Source of the DNA: Shewanella profunda
Lineage (GTDB): Bacteria > Pseudomonadota > Gammaproteobacteria > Enterobacterales > Shewanellaceae
Reading direction: 5' to 3'
Length of the DNA: 43,693 nt
Assembly (NCBI RefSeq): GCF_023283765.1
Contig: NZ_JAKILG010000041.1
Location: forward strand, 1-43,693
Below, piece after piece: positions 15,521 to 25,491 of this stretch (within the stretch, counting starts at the first letter, position 1; every line of letters starts with the position of its first letter). Made by a program: the position numbers and the translations under genes. The notes beneath the pieces were generated by a model, which saw only the letters and a program-made list of their open reading frames with translations, was not told where the DNA came from and ran no database searches.

Positions 15521-16474
15521 TTACCAATTTAACCCCATTTGGGTGCTTGTTTCCGGTGGTTTTTTCTCAAGCAGTTTGATGTCGGCGAGTTGAATTCGGT
15601 CGGCAATTTGGTTGTGCAGCTTTTGATATAGGCGAATGGCGAGTTCGGGTGCGGTTTGATTATCGGGAGTATGAATAAACAAATAGGGCTCTCGACCTTC
15701 CTCTAACCACTGCGAGAGCTGGGCTAGCCAATGGGTAAAAAAGGCATCGTTATCCTTAGGTAAAGCTGCGGTTCCTTGTTGTGTGAGTTGCGTTATTGTA
15801 CCGTCGGCTTGGCCGATAAAGCGCACAACCGGATTATTCGCCGTGGCTATTGGGTGTACAGGCACTCGTGGTTTTTTCTTGTGGGCATCAATAATGGCTT
15901 CATTACAGGGCGGTAGGGCGAACACTGGTCGGCTATCCATAATAATGCGATTGACTTTTTTATCTATTAACAATCGATTCAGTGCTCGCTCGGCATCACC
16001 CTTGGCAAAAAATGCGAGATGCCTGACTTCGACGCCATAGGTTAATCCCTGGGGAACTTGATCTAAAAACCGTGCCAATACTGGAAGCTGTTCAGGGCCA
16101 AAGTGTGCGGGGAGTTGGATTTTCCATATGCCGGTTTTATCGATTAATGGCGCCATGATGCGAAAGAAATCACTCAGCTCTTGGTTACAATCTTGTAGTT
16201 GTTTCTGATGGGTAATGCTTTGAGGCAATTTAAACGTAAAACGAAAATCATCGGGTGTAGCGCTGTGCCAATTTAAAACGGTTTGCGGTGCGGGTGTCGC
16301 GTAGAAGCTAGTGTTTCCTTCGACAGTATTGAATATAGTTGCGTAACGAGCGAGCCGCTCCGCTTGTTTGGTTTCACGGCCATAAACACTCTCTTGCCAA
16401 CTTTGATGTGACCACATGGCTAGCCCAAGACGTAGCTGTTTGGGGCGATAAAGCGGTGAGGTTAATGAATTCAA
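15521..16474 (-). CDS. DUF72 family protein (YecE-like)
   Basis: A 317-aa DUF72 protein, a TIM-barrel-like family of unknown biochemical role found across bacteria and archaea. Visible family marks: LGLAMWSHQSWQESVYG near the N-terminus, FNTVEGNTSFYA near residue 50, F-R-F-TFKLPQSITH near 75, and GVEVRH near 145. Starts at TTG 16472-16474 with AGAGAT upstream; no better ATG exists near. It is alone on its strand, and the large gap behind it should hold its promoter. No specific function is claimed. Confidence 0.85.
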   Translation of the reverse strand: MNSLTSPLYRPKQLRLGLAMWSHQSWQESVYGRETKQAERLARYATIFNTVEGNTSFYATPAPQTVLNWHSATPDDFRFTFKLPQSITHQKQLQDCNQELSDFFRIMAPLIDKTGIWKIQLPAHFGPEQLPVLARFLDQVPQGLTYGVEVRHLAFFAKGDAERALNRLLIDKKVNRIIMDSRPVFALPPCNEAIIDAHKKKPRVPVHPIATANNPVVRFIGQADGTITQLTQQGTAALPKDNDAFFTHWLAQLSQWLEEGREPYLFIHTPDNQTAPELAIRLYQKLHNQIADRIQLADIKLLEKKPPETSTQMGLNW

Positions 16475-16900
16475 TAGTAAATCTCTTGCATCATCTAAAT
16501 GGATTGATCGTCTATTTATACCTAAACAACCTCAATATATTGAAACTTACCTCTTGAGGTCGCTGGGTATATACAACTTAGCATACCCAAAAAGGGCGTG
16601 TATTGTGCTGATGTCAGCCGTTTTGTACTAAATTCTGTGTAAGCTCTCTATCTTATTTGTACAGAATACGCGAATTATGTCCCTAAAACCGATAGGGGAT
16701 GGATTGGTTTAGCAAATTAACCTACTCTAACTAGTGTGTTACTATTTGTTGCAACATGCAGAAAGATGATAAGTCACTCTATACTGAAACGGATATTATC
16801 TGGTTCATCGACATACTGTTTTTTAACTAAGCTGATGTCATTGTTAGTTTTTGTAGCCAATTGAAATACACTTATTTTATGGATGTAATTGGAGAACTGT
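16475..16900. other. Divergent intergenic region
   Basis: No gene. It should carry promoters for the DUF72 gene (leftwards) and the GGDEF gene (rightwards). Structures seen: a 12-bp palindrome TCAATATATTGA (16532-16543) inside CCTCAA...TTGAGG, and an inverted repeat GGGTAT...ATACCC (about 16565-16586). Roles unknown. Confidence 0.4.
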
Positions 16901-18328
16901 GTGAATAACGATGAATACACTTCCCTGAGTAAATTTATCGATCTGCTATTGGATGCGATCTGTGTTGTCGATAAAACAGGGAGGTTTGAATTTGTCAGTG
17001 CTGGTGCAGAGCGGATTTTTGGTTATACCCCAGAAGAAATGATTGGTATGCAGATGCTAGAGCTTGTATTACCAGAGGATCGAGAGCGAACATTAGCTAC
17101 CGCTAAAGAGATTATGGATGGTCGTTTTAAGGTTGATTTTGAAAATCGTTATGTGCGAAAAGATGGTTCGATAGTAGACATTCTTTGGTCTGCTCGCTGG
17201 TCTGAGGATCACCAGCAGCGTGTAGCCGTTGCTCGAGATATCACTAAGAGAAAAAATGCTGAGCGTAGACAAGCTGCATTGTATGAAATCTCAGAGGCGG
17301 TGCACGTTACTGAGGATTTACTGGCACTATACCGTCATATCCATCAAATTATGGCGAAGCTACTCCCCGCAGCAAATTTTGCCATAGCACTTTATGATCA
17401 AGATTTACATGAATTAAGTTTTCCCTATCGCGTTACTACCCAAGAAAACTCTGCTGTAGATATTGAAAGTTTTCGCGTGTTTACAGAGCAAGTGATCCAA
17501 AGTGCGGAGTCGATATTACTTTGCCCCATTACTTTAAACGAGTATCCAAAGGGGATCCGCACCGAGCTGGGTAATGGCCGTTTAAGCTGGCTTGGCGTGC
17601 CGCTTAAGCTGCAAAAGGGGGTCATTGGTGCCCTAATGATGCATACCGCTCCGACTTCAGCACCCTACACATACCAAGATTGTGAGCTAGTGGAGTTTGT
17701 TTCAACACAAATTGCCTTTGCGATAGAGCGTCGGCAGATGCTGGCTCGTTTAGAACATATTGCTTTGTATGATCAGTTGACTCAATTACCGAATCGAGAG
17801 TTGTTTTACGACAGATTCCAGAAAGCGTTATCTCGGGCTCACCGAGAAGGAAGTTATTTCTCCTTACTTTATTTGGATCTAGATAAGTTTAAGTGGGTGA
17901 ATGATACCTATGGGCATAATGTTGGGGATTTATTATTACAAATCACAGCACAGCGCATACTTGGGTGTGTGAGGTCATCTGATACTGTCGCACGCTTTGG
18001 GGGCGATGAATTTGTAATTTTGCTAGAAAGGGTTGATTCGGTTGAAAATACCCTATTAGCGGCCCAAAAGATCTTACAAGTGCTTAATCGACCTTTTGAG
18101 CTTATTGACCAGCAAGTTCGAGTATTACCGAGTATCGGTATTGCTATGTATCCAGAGCATGGCATCGATGAAAAGCAATTGATTTCCTGTGCGGATGCGG
18201 CCATGTATAAGGCCAAAAAGAACGGTGGCAACCGTATTGAGATGGGATATCAAGGTTTAAGATCCATCCATGTTGATCCTTTACCCCTGTTTGAGCATCA
18301 ACCGCCCGATGCTAAAAAAGTAATCTAA
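16901..18328 (+). CDS. PAS-GAF-GGDEF diguanylate cyclase
   Basis: A 475-aa cytoplasmic protein making cyclic di-GMP. Order: PAS domain (about residues 5-120, with FVSAGAERIFGYTPEEM and a PAC-like tail), GAF-like domain (about 130-280), GGDEF domain (about 295-455). The active-site GGDEF is intact, and RSSD lies five residues before it, the RxxD inhibitory site for product feedback. No EAL domain and no membrane segment, so sensing is cytoplasmic. GTG 16901 with GGAG 7 bases upstream is preferred to the in-frame TTG at 16889. The signal it senses cannot be told. Confidence 0.92.
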   Translation: MNNDEYTSLSKFIDLLLDAICVVDKTGRFEFVSAGAERIFGYTPEEMIGMQMLELVLPEDRERTLATAKEIMDGRFKVDFENRYVRKDGSIVDILWSARWSEDHQQRVAVARDITKRKNAERRQAALYEISEAVHVTEDLLALYRHIHQIMAKLLPAANFAIALYDQDLHELSFPYRVTTQENSAVDIESFRVFTEQVIQSAESILLCPITLNEYPKGIRTELGNGRLSWLGVPLKLQKGVIGALMMHTAPTSAPYTYQDCELVEFVSTQIAFAIERRQMLARLEHIALYDQLTQLPNRELFYDRFQKALSRAHREGSYFSLLYLDLDKFKWVNDTYGHNVGDLLLQITAQRILGCVRSSDTVARFGGDEFVILLERVDSVENTLLAAQKILQVLNRPFELIDQQVRVLPSIGIAMYPEHGIDEKQLISCADAAMYKAKKNGGNRIEMGYQGLRSIHVDPLPLFEHQPPDAKKVI

Positions 18329-18369
18329 TTTTGATTTTAAAAGATAAATGATTGGTTAGTGAATAATGA

Positions 18370-18403
18370 AATGCCCGCTAATGTACTGACATTAGCGGGC
18401 ATT
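18370..18403. terminator. Bidirectional terminator hairpin
   Basis: A 15-bp perfect stem AATGCCCGCTAATGT / ACATTAGCGGGCATT with a 4-base loop lies between the convergent GGDEF and chemoreceptor genes. Confidence 0.85.
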
Positions 18404-18428
18404 ATGCTATGGGTTGATGCAACCCTTT

Positions 18429-20321
18429 TTATAACTTAAAGCGATTCACTTCCTGTTGGAGCGAGGCCGCTAAATGGGCGAGCTCTTGTGCCTGAACCAT
18501 AGAGGTTTGTGCCTCAATAGACAGATTTTCAGAGACTTCACGGATGGATTCAGTATTGCGATTTATCTCGCTGGTTACTGAAGTTTGTTCCTCTGCGGCA
18601 GTCGCAATTTGGCTCGCCATATCTGAAATATCATTAATCGCTTTACTGATCTGCAACAGACTTTCACTGGCAGAATTGGCATCGGCAACACTGGTTTCTG
18701 CCATTCCATGGCTTTGTGTCATCGATTTTACTGCCTTGGCCGCGGTTTGTTGTAGGGTTTCGATCATGGCTTGAATTTCTTGGGTTGATGAATGGGTTCG
18801 TTGTGATAATACGCGCACTTCATCGGCAACCACGGCAAAGCCACGGCCTTGTTCGCCGGCTCGTGCCGCTTCAATCGCCGCGTTTAAGGCTAGCAGGTTG
18901 GTTTGCTCTGCAATGCCACTGATAGTTAACAAAATACTGTTGATCTTCTGCGAGTGCTCATTGAGTTCACCAATGATACGGCCCGCAGTTTCCACCTCGT
19001 TAGCTAAATTGCGAATGGATTGCTGGCTTTGCATCACTTGTTTTTGGCCATGATTAGAAAGACTCACCGCATTCTGCGCCGTTTGCGCCGTATGTTCCGC
19101 ATTGCTGGCAATCTCTTCGGTCGCACTTGCCATTTCAGTGACGGCAGTTGCCACCATAGTCACTTCATCCTGCTGCACTTCGATACGCTGACTGTTGTCC
19201 GTGGCTGAAGTGCTACTGCCTTTTGCCTGATATTCGAGTTGGCCCGCAATTTTATGCATGCGGGAGATCATGCCGTGCAGACGCTCAACAAAGCGATTAA
19301 ACCCCGATGCGAGCATGCCAATCTCATCGTGAGTATTGGCTGTATGAATACGCACTGTTAAGTCACCATCGCCTTCGGCAATGTCATTGAGGGCTTGGGC
19401 AACGCGTTCAAGATCCTTAAATTGAATTTTAAAAATAGCGATTAAGATCAAACCAAATAGAACTAAGAGTGCGATGCCCATGACTGACATCCACCATGCG
19501 AGATACGTTGCCTGTGACATGATCTCTTGCTTATCCATCACGAAAATCAGCGCCCAATTGGTCGAAGGTACGGTCGCAACGTAAACGAGTTTAGTCGCGC
19601 CATCTAAGTAGCGCTCTTCCATCGTATTGGCATTTGAGTTTTTCGATAACCAGCCAGTGGTTAAATCGCTATCAATTTTATCGAGTTGTTGAGTATTAAA
19701 CTGGCTATTGGGGTGACTAATAATCAGCCCTGCATTATCGACCATGACAGTGTAACCCTTGCCTGGCACTTGTAAGCGCTGCACAGCATCTGTTAGCTGA
19801 TCTATGGTTAAGTTCGCAGCGGCAACACCGAAAAGTCGCCCTGATACCATAACGGGCTCTGCAATGGTCACCACTTGTTTTTTCAGGGTTGCACTGACGT
19901 AAGGTGCCGTCATCACCATGGCATTGGCTGCTTTAGCGTCCATATACCAAGGACGAATTCTAGGATCGTAATTCGCGGTATTGAGCGCAGGATCTTGGCG
20001 GTACATATTACCTTGTTCATCCCCAAAATAAGTGAGCGCAAACCCCATTGCATTGTGGGCTTGTAGTAAATATGGCGTCACTTGAGCACTGGGATCGGCC
20101 TCTATGGTTTGTTTAAGGCTATTAATGGCTGTTTTTCTATCTTGCATCCATAAACCAATACCTTGGGCAAAAGTGTTTGCCAGTTGATCGATTTCATGGC
20201 GGGTATTTTCTAATGCATGATTGCGAATAAAGTAACTTGAAATACTCACTAACACAGCGACAGTTATCAAAACGGCAGAGAGACTACTGAAAAGTAGGCG
20301 AGTTTTAAGTGTGGATCGCAT
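18429..20321 (-). CDS. Methyl-accepting chemotaxis protein with dCache sensor
   Basis: A 630-aa chemoreceptor: TM1 (about 12-32), periplasmic dCache domain (35-270), TM2 (275-297), HAMP (298-352) and a methyl-accepting signalling domain (to the C-terminus) with the conserved hairpin tip AEQTNLLALNAAIEAARAGE at residues 471-490. In the sensor, Y118, R123, W125, Y126 and Y141 have the spacing of the amino-acid-binding dCache motif, but the position of the amino-group Asp is Asn 170. It may bind an amino acid with altered preference, or another carboxylate. There is no C-terminal CheR-binding pentapeptide. Monocistronic. Confidence 0.93.
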   Translation of the reverse strand: MRSTLKTRLLFSSLSAVLITVAVLVSISSYFIRNHALENTRHEIDQLANTFAQGIGLWMQDRKTAINSLKQTIEADPSAQVTPYLLQAHNAMGFALTYFGDEQGNMYRQDPALNTANYDPRIRPWYMDAKAANAMVMTAPYVSATLKKQVVTIAEPVMVSGRLFGVAAANLTIDQLTDAVQRLQVPGKGYTVMVDNAGLIISHPNSQFNTQQLDKIDSDLTTGWLSKNSNANTMEERYLDGATKLVYVATVPSTNWALIFVMDKQEIMSQATYLAWWMSVMGIALLVLFGLILIAIFKIQFKDLERVAQALNDIAEGDGDLTVRIHTANTHDEIGMLASGFNRFVERLHGMISRMHKIAGQLEYQAKGSSTSATDNSQRIEVQQDEVTMVATAVTEMASATEEIASNAEHTAQTAQNAVSLSNHGQKQVMQSQQSIRNLANEVETAGRIIGELNEHSQKINSILLTISGIAEQTNLLALNAAIEAARAGEQGRGFAVVADEVRVLSQRTHSSTQEIQAMIETLQQTAAKAVKSMTQSHGMAETSVADANSASESLLQISKAINDISDMASQIATAAEEQTSVTSEINRNTESIREVSENLSIEAQTSMVQAQELAHLAASLQQEVNRFKL

Positions 20322-20490
20322 ATTTCATTCCTTAATATTTCGTTAGCACTCTAACGTCTATTGAGTATAGCGGCTGAAACTATCAACGCCTTAATAGGTA
20401 ACGAAATAATTCTAAGGTTATTTGATCTCTGTACTGGTTATTAGTCTTATGTTGGCTTAAGTACTGATGTGCTTTTACTGCAAGTATAAA

Positions 20491-20512
20491 AAGAGGCTCC
20501 TAGGAGCCTCTT
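20491..20512 (-). terminator. Terminator of the M1 peptidase gene
   Basis: AAGAGGCTCCTAGGAGCCTCTT is a perfect palindrome; on the minus strand it is followed by a T-rich run. It lies 24 bases past the stop of the 20536-23169 gene. The stem is quoted from positions 20491-20512. Confidence 0.85.
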
Positions 20513-20535
20513 GATGGTGCTTTAATTAATGGAGA

Positions 20536-23169
20536 TCAATGGGTCATTTTGTTTTTGATTAACACACAACGCTGTTCCGCTTGGCGGGTTTCGAGCAAGG
20601 CACGGCGGGTGAGGTTAGTCAAACCTGTTTGGCTATCCAGCACTTTATCCAATGCGGCAATACTGGTGTAGTTACAGTCGGTCGGGATCAAGTTATGACT
20701 GTAGCTACGCATAAAGACAGGGCCTTTTTTATCCATATCCCCAAGGCTTGCTAAGCGCTCTTCCGCACTGGCGGCGCTGAGCAGTTTTTGCTCTGCGGGA
20801 TACAAGTTTTCCATCACAATGCGCTGCTTAGCAAAAGGTAAGGCATCTAAGTGGATTTTACTTAACCAGCGACGTTTGGCAGTCGCTTCTGGACGGATCA
20901 CCTGTGCTGCGAGGGCGGCTTTCTGGCCTGAGTCTGAGTTATCCTTTGCCGCTTCTTGTGTTAAACGTTGCAGGGCATTAGGGAAGTCGTAGCGATTAAG
21001 CTGAGTAATAATTGCCCAGCGTAAATCTTGATCCAGGGTTATGCCTTTAATTTTTGCCGTACCATCCAAAAGTTGAGCAAGATGGCGCAGTGCATCGCGA
21101 TCGCTTGCCAGTTGTATATAGGCATTGAACCAACGGCGTTGGAAATCATTATCACCTCTGCTTTCCATGGTTTTTCTGAGGCTCATTTGAGTTAAGCCTT
21201 TCACGGCATTTTCGGCATAATTCTGTTGAATAGGCGCGATTTGCGCTAGGTATTCCTTTGAACGCAATAGACTCGAAATAATTTGACCGACAACGGTGTA
21301 ATCCGCTTCTGCAGGTGCGTTAACAAACACTGTGCTAAGGTATTGCTCTAAGCTCAGGTTGCCTTCGCGCACACTGTCCCAGAGACTCTGCCAGAGCATA
21401 GAGCGTAGCAGGGGATCGGACACATTACTTAGCTGTTGTTTTGCTGTGGTAAATGACTTGTCATCCAGCTCAACTTTTACAAAGCCCCAATCATCAAAGT
21501 TTGGATACACTAAATCGGGACAACGTTCGCCGACCAGTTGTTTTACTTCGGTACGAGCCCCTTTATAGGTGACGGGGATTGTAATGTCATTTCTGAGGTC
21601 GTATCGGCCTTGGGTAAATAAAGCGACCTGAACCTTTTGTTCACGCAGTGTTGGCAGTTCCGCGCTGGCTGGAAGCTGCAATAGACTAAATTCGCTGATG
21701 CGATTACCTTCGCAGCGATAGTCTGCCTTGATGGTATTAACCCCTGCACTATAGAGCCATTCCTGTGTCCATACTTTTAAATCACGACCCGCAGCTTTAC
21801 CTAAGCTATTGATAAAATCGTCTAGTTGCGCATTTTGATAGCTGTACTCTTTTAAGTAATTACTCACGCCACGTCGAAATACCATATCACCCAATAAATG
21901 GCGTAATTGTTTTAGGGTTGAGGCACCTTTTTGGTAGGTGATAGCATCGATATTGTCGAAGGCGTTTTGAGTTGTGGCCACAGGGACTTCAATGGGATGT
22001 GTGGTGACTAAGCTGTCTTGTTCATAGGCTTTTTGCTTACCTTGAGCATAAAAACTGCGCCAAGTGTTGGTGAATTCTGTGGCTTCTTGGGTGGCGAGCA
22101 TACCCATAAAAGAAGCAAAGCTTTCGTTTAACCACAGGCCATTCCACCATTTCATGGTGACGAGATCGCCAAACCATTGGTGTGCCATTTCGTGCATGAT
22201 AACGCTAGCCAAGCTTTGTTTTTGATCCGCTGTCATCGCCGCTTTGTAAAGGAAATGCCCTTCGGCAAAGGTCACCGCGCCTGCATTTTCCATTGCGCCG
22301 TAGAGAAAATCAGGTACCAGAAGTTGATCATACTTTTTAAATGGATAAGGGATGCCAAAGTAGTTATCGAAGAAGGTTAACCCTTGCTTAGTGTAGGTAA
22401 ACCAATCCTCTGGTGTCACTTGGCTAGCAACCGATTCCCTCGCAAATAATCGCATGGGATAGCGGCCAGAGTTGTCTTGCCACATATGGTAAGGCCCCGC
22501 ATGCATAGAAAAATTATACGGGCTTAATTTTGGGGTTTGCGGAAACTCCCAGCGATTAAAGGCGCCCGCTGGGGTGACGTTAGTTTCACGCATCGTGCTT
22601 ATCACTTGCCAATCTTTGGGGGCCGTGACGGTAATTTGATAATTGGCTTTGAGATCGGGCTGGTCAAATACGGCGAACATTTGTTGGGCGGCCGCGGGTT
22701 CAAAATGGGAATAAAGATAGACCTTTCCATCGACAGGATCTTGGAAACGGTGTAAGCCTTCGCCATTGGTGCTGTGTGCGCGGGTAAATTGTACTTCCAC
22801 CGTGTTCTCGCCCGAGGTGAGCAAACGTGGATTTAGGTTGATATAGGCGCCATTGTAGTTGGGGTAAACTGCGGTGCCGTTGATAGTAAAGCGTTTTATT
22901 TGTGCTTTGCTTAAATCTAAACTCAGTTGTTTTGGCACTTCGCTTAAGCGAAAAGTGACCTTAGTGCTGGCGGTGAATTCAGTTTCACCCGTCAGTTGAA
23001 AATCCAGTTCATAGCGGACATCAGAAATGATCTGCGATCGCAGACTCGCCTGATACTGGCTGATATATGGGCTGGCATCCCTAGGGCCTGTACCGAGTGT
23101 GCTTTGGGTGGCACACGACATTAATGCACCACAGGTTAGGGCAATTAGGCTAGTTTTGAACAAATTCAC
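20536..23169 (-). CDS. M1 family aminopeptidase lipoprotein (PepN-like)
   Basis: An 877-aa zinc aminopeptidase. The substrate-recognition motif GAMEN is at residues 291-295 and the zinc site HEMAH at 326-330, with the third ligand Glu 349, 18 residues after the second His. Domain order is the PepN one: beta N-domain, thermolysin-like catalytic domain, ERAP1-like helical C-domain (about 540-870). Unlike cytoplasmic PepN it begins with a lipoprotein signal (LMSC, Cys 19), placing it in the envelope, where it would trim peptides taken from outside. Alone on its transcript, with its own terminator. Confidence 0.92.
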   Translation of the reverse strand: MNLFKTSLIALTCGALMSCATQSTLGTGPRDASPYISQYQASLRSQIISDVRYELDFQLTGETEFTASTKVTFRLSEVPKQLSLDLSKAQIKRFTINGTAVYPNYNGAYINLNPRLLTSGENTVEVQFTRAHSTNGEGLHRFQDPVDGKVYLYSHFEPAAAQQMFAVFDQPDLKANYQITVTAPKDWQVISTMRETNVTPAGAFNRWEFPQTPKLSPYNFSMHAGPYHMWQDNSGRYPMRLFARESVASQVTPEDWFTYTKQGLTFFDNYFGIPYPFKKYDQLLVPDFLYGAMENAGAVTFAEGHFLYKAAMTADQKQSLASVIMHEMAHQWFGDLVTMKWWNGLWLNESFASFMGMLATQEATEFTNTWRSFYAQGKQKAYEQDSLVTTHPIEVPVATTQNAFDNIDAITYQKGASTLKQLRHLLGDMVFRRGVSNYLKEYSYQNAQLDDFINSLGKAAGRDLKVWTQEWLYSAGVNTIKADYRCEGNRISEFSLLQLPASAELPTLREQKVQVALFTQGRYDLRNDITIPVTYKGARTEVKQLVGERCPDLVYPNFDDWGFVKVELDDKSFTTAKQQLSNVSDPLLRSMLWQSLWDSVREGNLSLEQYLSTVFVNAPAEADYTVVGQIISSLLRSKEYLAQIAPIQQNYAENAVKGLTQMSLRKTMESRGDNDFQRRWFNAYIQLASDRDALRHLAQLLDGTAKIKGITLDQDLRWAIITQLNRYDFPNALQRLTQEAAKDNSDSGQKAALAAQVIRPEATAKRRWLSKIHLDALPFAKQRIVMENLYPAEQKLLSAASAEERLASLGDMDKKGPVFMRSYSHNLIPTDCNYTSIAALDKVLDSQTGLTNLTRRALLETRQAEQRCVLIKNKMTH

Positions 23170-23356
23170 AACATAAATCCTTCAACGATTTGTTTTTCTT
23201 GTTTGCGTTTGATCGGTGCGATTCATAGTGAATAGCGCCTGTTACTTTGGCGGTCAATAATAGCTCACGCCAGAGCGGGTTTGGGCACTGTGATCGCAGT
23301 GTATTTTGGCCGAGTACACTACCTTATTTACCTTGGATAACCAATGTTAAAAATGT

Positions 23357-23383
23357 AAAAAAAGCCAGCAATTATGCTGGCTT
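23357..23383 (-). terminator. Terminator of the lpoB operon
   Basis: On the minus strand AAGCCAGCATAATTGCTGGC forms an 8-bp stem followed by seven T, about 42 bases beyond the lpoB-like stop. Confidence 0.9.
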
Positions 23384-23424
23384 CTATTTAAATTTTAGGC
23401 ACTGCTGTGTGCCTAGCGCGGTAA

Positions 23425-24018
23425 TTACATACCTAAGAAAGACTTAGACTTAGTTTTACGGATTTCTTTTTCATCGGACCATTCGATCAGGCCCGTTTCT
23501 AAATCCATTAAACGCATGGTCATTTTATAGTAAACGTCTTTGGTGCTGCCGTCTTGTTTCACTATGCTCGATAGGTTGCCGTACAGCATATATTGAGCAC
23601 CGATTTGGCGACCAAACTTAATGGCTGTGGATGGGTCAACCATGCCAGTATTGTTTTGGTAATCCAGTTGTTTACGAACTGAGTCAACTTTAGTCATATC
23701 GATAAAGCGGAACTTGCCAGAGCGCAGTAGTTTGTTACTGATAGAGTCAGTCACTGACTCAGTATCAATATGCTCAGAGGTTTTGTTCTTGATGCTATCG
23801 ACAAATAAAATCGGGCGGTTATTAGCCGTAATAGCCACGACAGGAGGGAAAGTCATCATGCTATCGACCATTTTAGCCGTGATGGCCTGTAGATCGGTTG
23901 AGCCAAAGTTTGCGTTGACGGTTTCAACTTCAGTGGCATCGCCATATTCGACTTTAGATTGACATGCAGCTAGGCCCATTACGGCAGCCAGCACAAAAAT
24001 CAGTTTAAATTGTTTCAT
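23425..24018 (-). CDS. lpoB: LpoB-like penicillin-binding protein activator lipoprotein
   Basis: A 197-aa outer-membrane lipoprotein (lipobox LAAC, Cys 19) with the LpoB/CsgG-like fold: NRPILFVDSIKNKTSEHIDT near residue 60, FGRQIGAQYMLYGNLSSI near 140 and a closing MDLETGLIEWSDEKEIRK. LpoB reaches through the peptidoglycan to switch on the synthase PBP1b. ATG 24018 is chosen because GGAA stands 8 bases upstream and gives a normal signal peptide; a longer frame starts further back. Last gene of the minus-strand cluster beginning with the WD40 lipoprotein, 69 bases after the COG3014-like gene. Confidence 0.85.
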   Translation of the reverse strand: MKQFKLIFVLAAVMGLAACQSKVEYGDATEVETVNANFGSTDLQAITAKMVDSMMTFPPVVAITANNRPILFVDSIKNKTSEHIDTESVTDSISNKLLRSGKFRFIDMTKVDSVRKQLDYQNNTGMVDPSTAIKFGRQIGAQYMLYGNLSSIVKQDGSTKDVYYKMTMRLMDLETGLIEWSDEKEIRKTKSKSFLGM

Positions 24019-24087
24019 AGTCAGTTCCATTTTGTGATTGTATAAACTTAATGACACTCGTTTTATGCAAAAGTATTCACCGCTAGG

Positions 24088-25491
24088 TTAAATGATTATT
24101 GAATAAATTCGAGTGTAATTACCAGTATCAATTGCCCAGACTAAAGTGGTTTTGCCTGCTGCAATGTCAATTTTGGCCGGCGGGGCTTTATCTAATTGCA
24201 AAGTATATTCCCCTGCATTGAGATAACGTCTGCCAATTTGTGCTTGTTTAGGAAGCGTCAACCAACTGCGACGATCCGCTTGTTCAGTTACTACGTTAAA
24301 GATTTGCATCGCTATGCTGCCAATATCGGCGGCATTATTCCCCGGTTTACCGCTTCTTTCTACCTGATAGGCCATCTCTGATTTTGCATAGACCCGGGCA
24401 ACTTGGCGAACAAGTGTTGCGGGTAAATCTTCTTTTAATGCTGTGATGGCTAAGGCATCAATATTCGCGATGGGTTCCGTTGTCAGCACAGCACCTAAAC
24501 CTTGTATTTGTGTCTCTGACATTAAGGTATTGTTTGGACCATAGGTTGCAAGCGACACAGTTTGCCAGTTGCCGTGTATGGTAAACGGTACAGTAAGCGC
24601 TTGCTTCTCGGGTACAAATCCGCGCTCAACCATTAATATCACTTGTCCTTCATTCGGTTTGGGTAACTTAACTTCACCCCAACGCCGTTTAAACTCATCG
24701 TATTGTGGCATACCAAGCTGTTTGGCGAGGCGAACTAAATCCTGTTGTAAATAGGTGTTATCAGGGGAGATTTGAGCCGCTTTTCGGTAATCAATAAAGG
24801 CATCATTGGGTTCGCCTAATACTTCATGGAGTACACCTGTAGTGTAATAACTATAGGCATTTAAGAAAGAGCTTGTGACGGTTCCTGCAGCTTGCCCAAG
24901 GCGATTGACCTCAGCATCCACAGTGCCATTGGCCATAGCTTGTACCGATTTTTGTGATTTTTCATAGCGTTCTTGTTCGGAGCCTTGTAGCTCATTACTG
25001 CGGCGAACTTCGACCAGTGCACCTTGAAAATCACCACTAAATAAATAGTTAAGTGCTTGATATTGATGGAGCATAATGCGCTCATAACCCGGACCACGGT
25101 AGGGGATCGCATTATCATTTAATACTAAGCTACTGGCAGTCGCACCTAAGCCAGTGGCGCTAATTTTGGCTTTATCATCGAAGGTGGTATAGGCACTAAT
25201 CGCTTGCTGATAGTATTTTTTACTGTTGGTAAAATCCCCCGCGACCTGTGCAACTCGGCCCGCTTCTTGGGCGTAGAGTAAACCGTCGTTGCCCTGAATA
25301 TTGCTCGCGAGTTTATCTATATCAGCCATGGGCGTTGCGCTATTTAGCCCTTGTTTAATGGGCGCTAGTTGCGACGGATAGTTGATAAAAATACTGTTGT
25401 AGGCGCAGCCACTGGCACCTAATGCAAAACTAATTGCAAGTATGGAGGTAATCACAGGCTTAGCGAAGGATGCGCTGAAGGTTGGTTTCAT
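24088..25491 (-). CDS. COG3014-like lipoprotein, TPR-rich
   Basis: A 467-aa uncharacterised lipoprotein (lipobox ASGC, Cys 29). Residues about 45-240 are helical repeats of TPR character (for example SKKYYQQAISAYTTFDDKA and NDAFIDYRKAAQISPDNTYL), after which comes a beta-rich part ending in a short hydrophobic tail. Its ATG overlaps the deformylase stop by one base, and an lpoB-like gene follows. The same gene neighbourhood with LpoB suggests a role in envelope or peptidoglycan assembly, an inference only. Confidence 0.75.
   Translation of the reverse strand: MKPTFSASFAKPVITSILAISFALGASGCAYNSIFINYPSQLAPIKQGLNSATPMADIDKLASNIQGNDGLLYAQEAGRVAQVAGDFTNSKKYYQQAISAYTTFDDKAKISATGLGATASSLVLNDNAIPYRGPGYERIMLHQYQALNYLFSGDFQGALVEVRRSNELQGSEQERYEKSQKSVQAMANGTVDAEVNRLGQAAGTVTSSFLNAYSYYTTGVLHEVLGEPNDAFIDYRKAAQISPDNTYLQQDLVRLAKQLGMPQYDEFKRRWGEVKLPKPNEGQVILMVERGFVPEKQALTVPFTIHGNWQTVSLATYGPNNTLMSETQIQGLGAVLTTEPIANIDALAITALKEDLPATLVRQVARVYAKSEMAYQVERSGKPGNNAADIGSIAMQIFNVVTEQADRRSWLTLPKQAQIGRRYLNAGEYTLQLDKAPPAKIDIAAGKTTLVWAIDTGNYTRIYSIII

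Noticed and set aside
16564..16590. Inverted repeat with trailing A-run as a terminator
   Set aside because: It lies upstream of both divergent genes, and no T-run follows in the reading direction of any gene.
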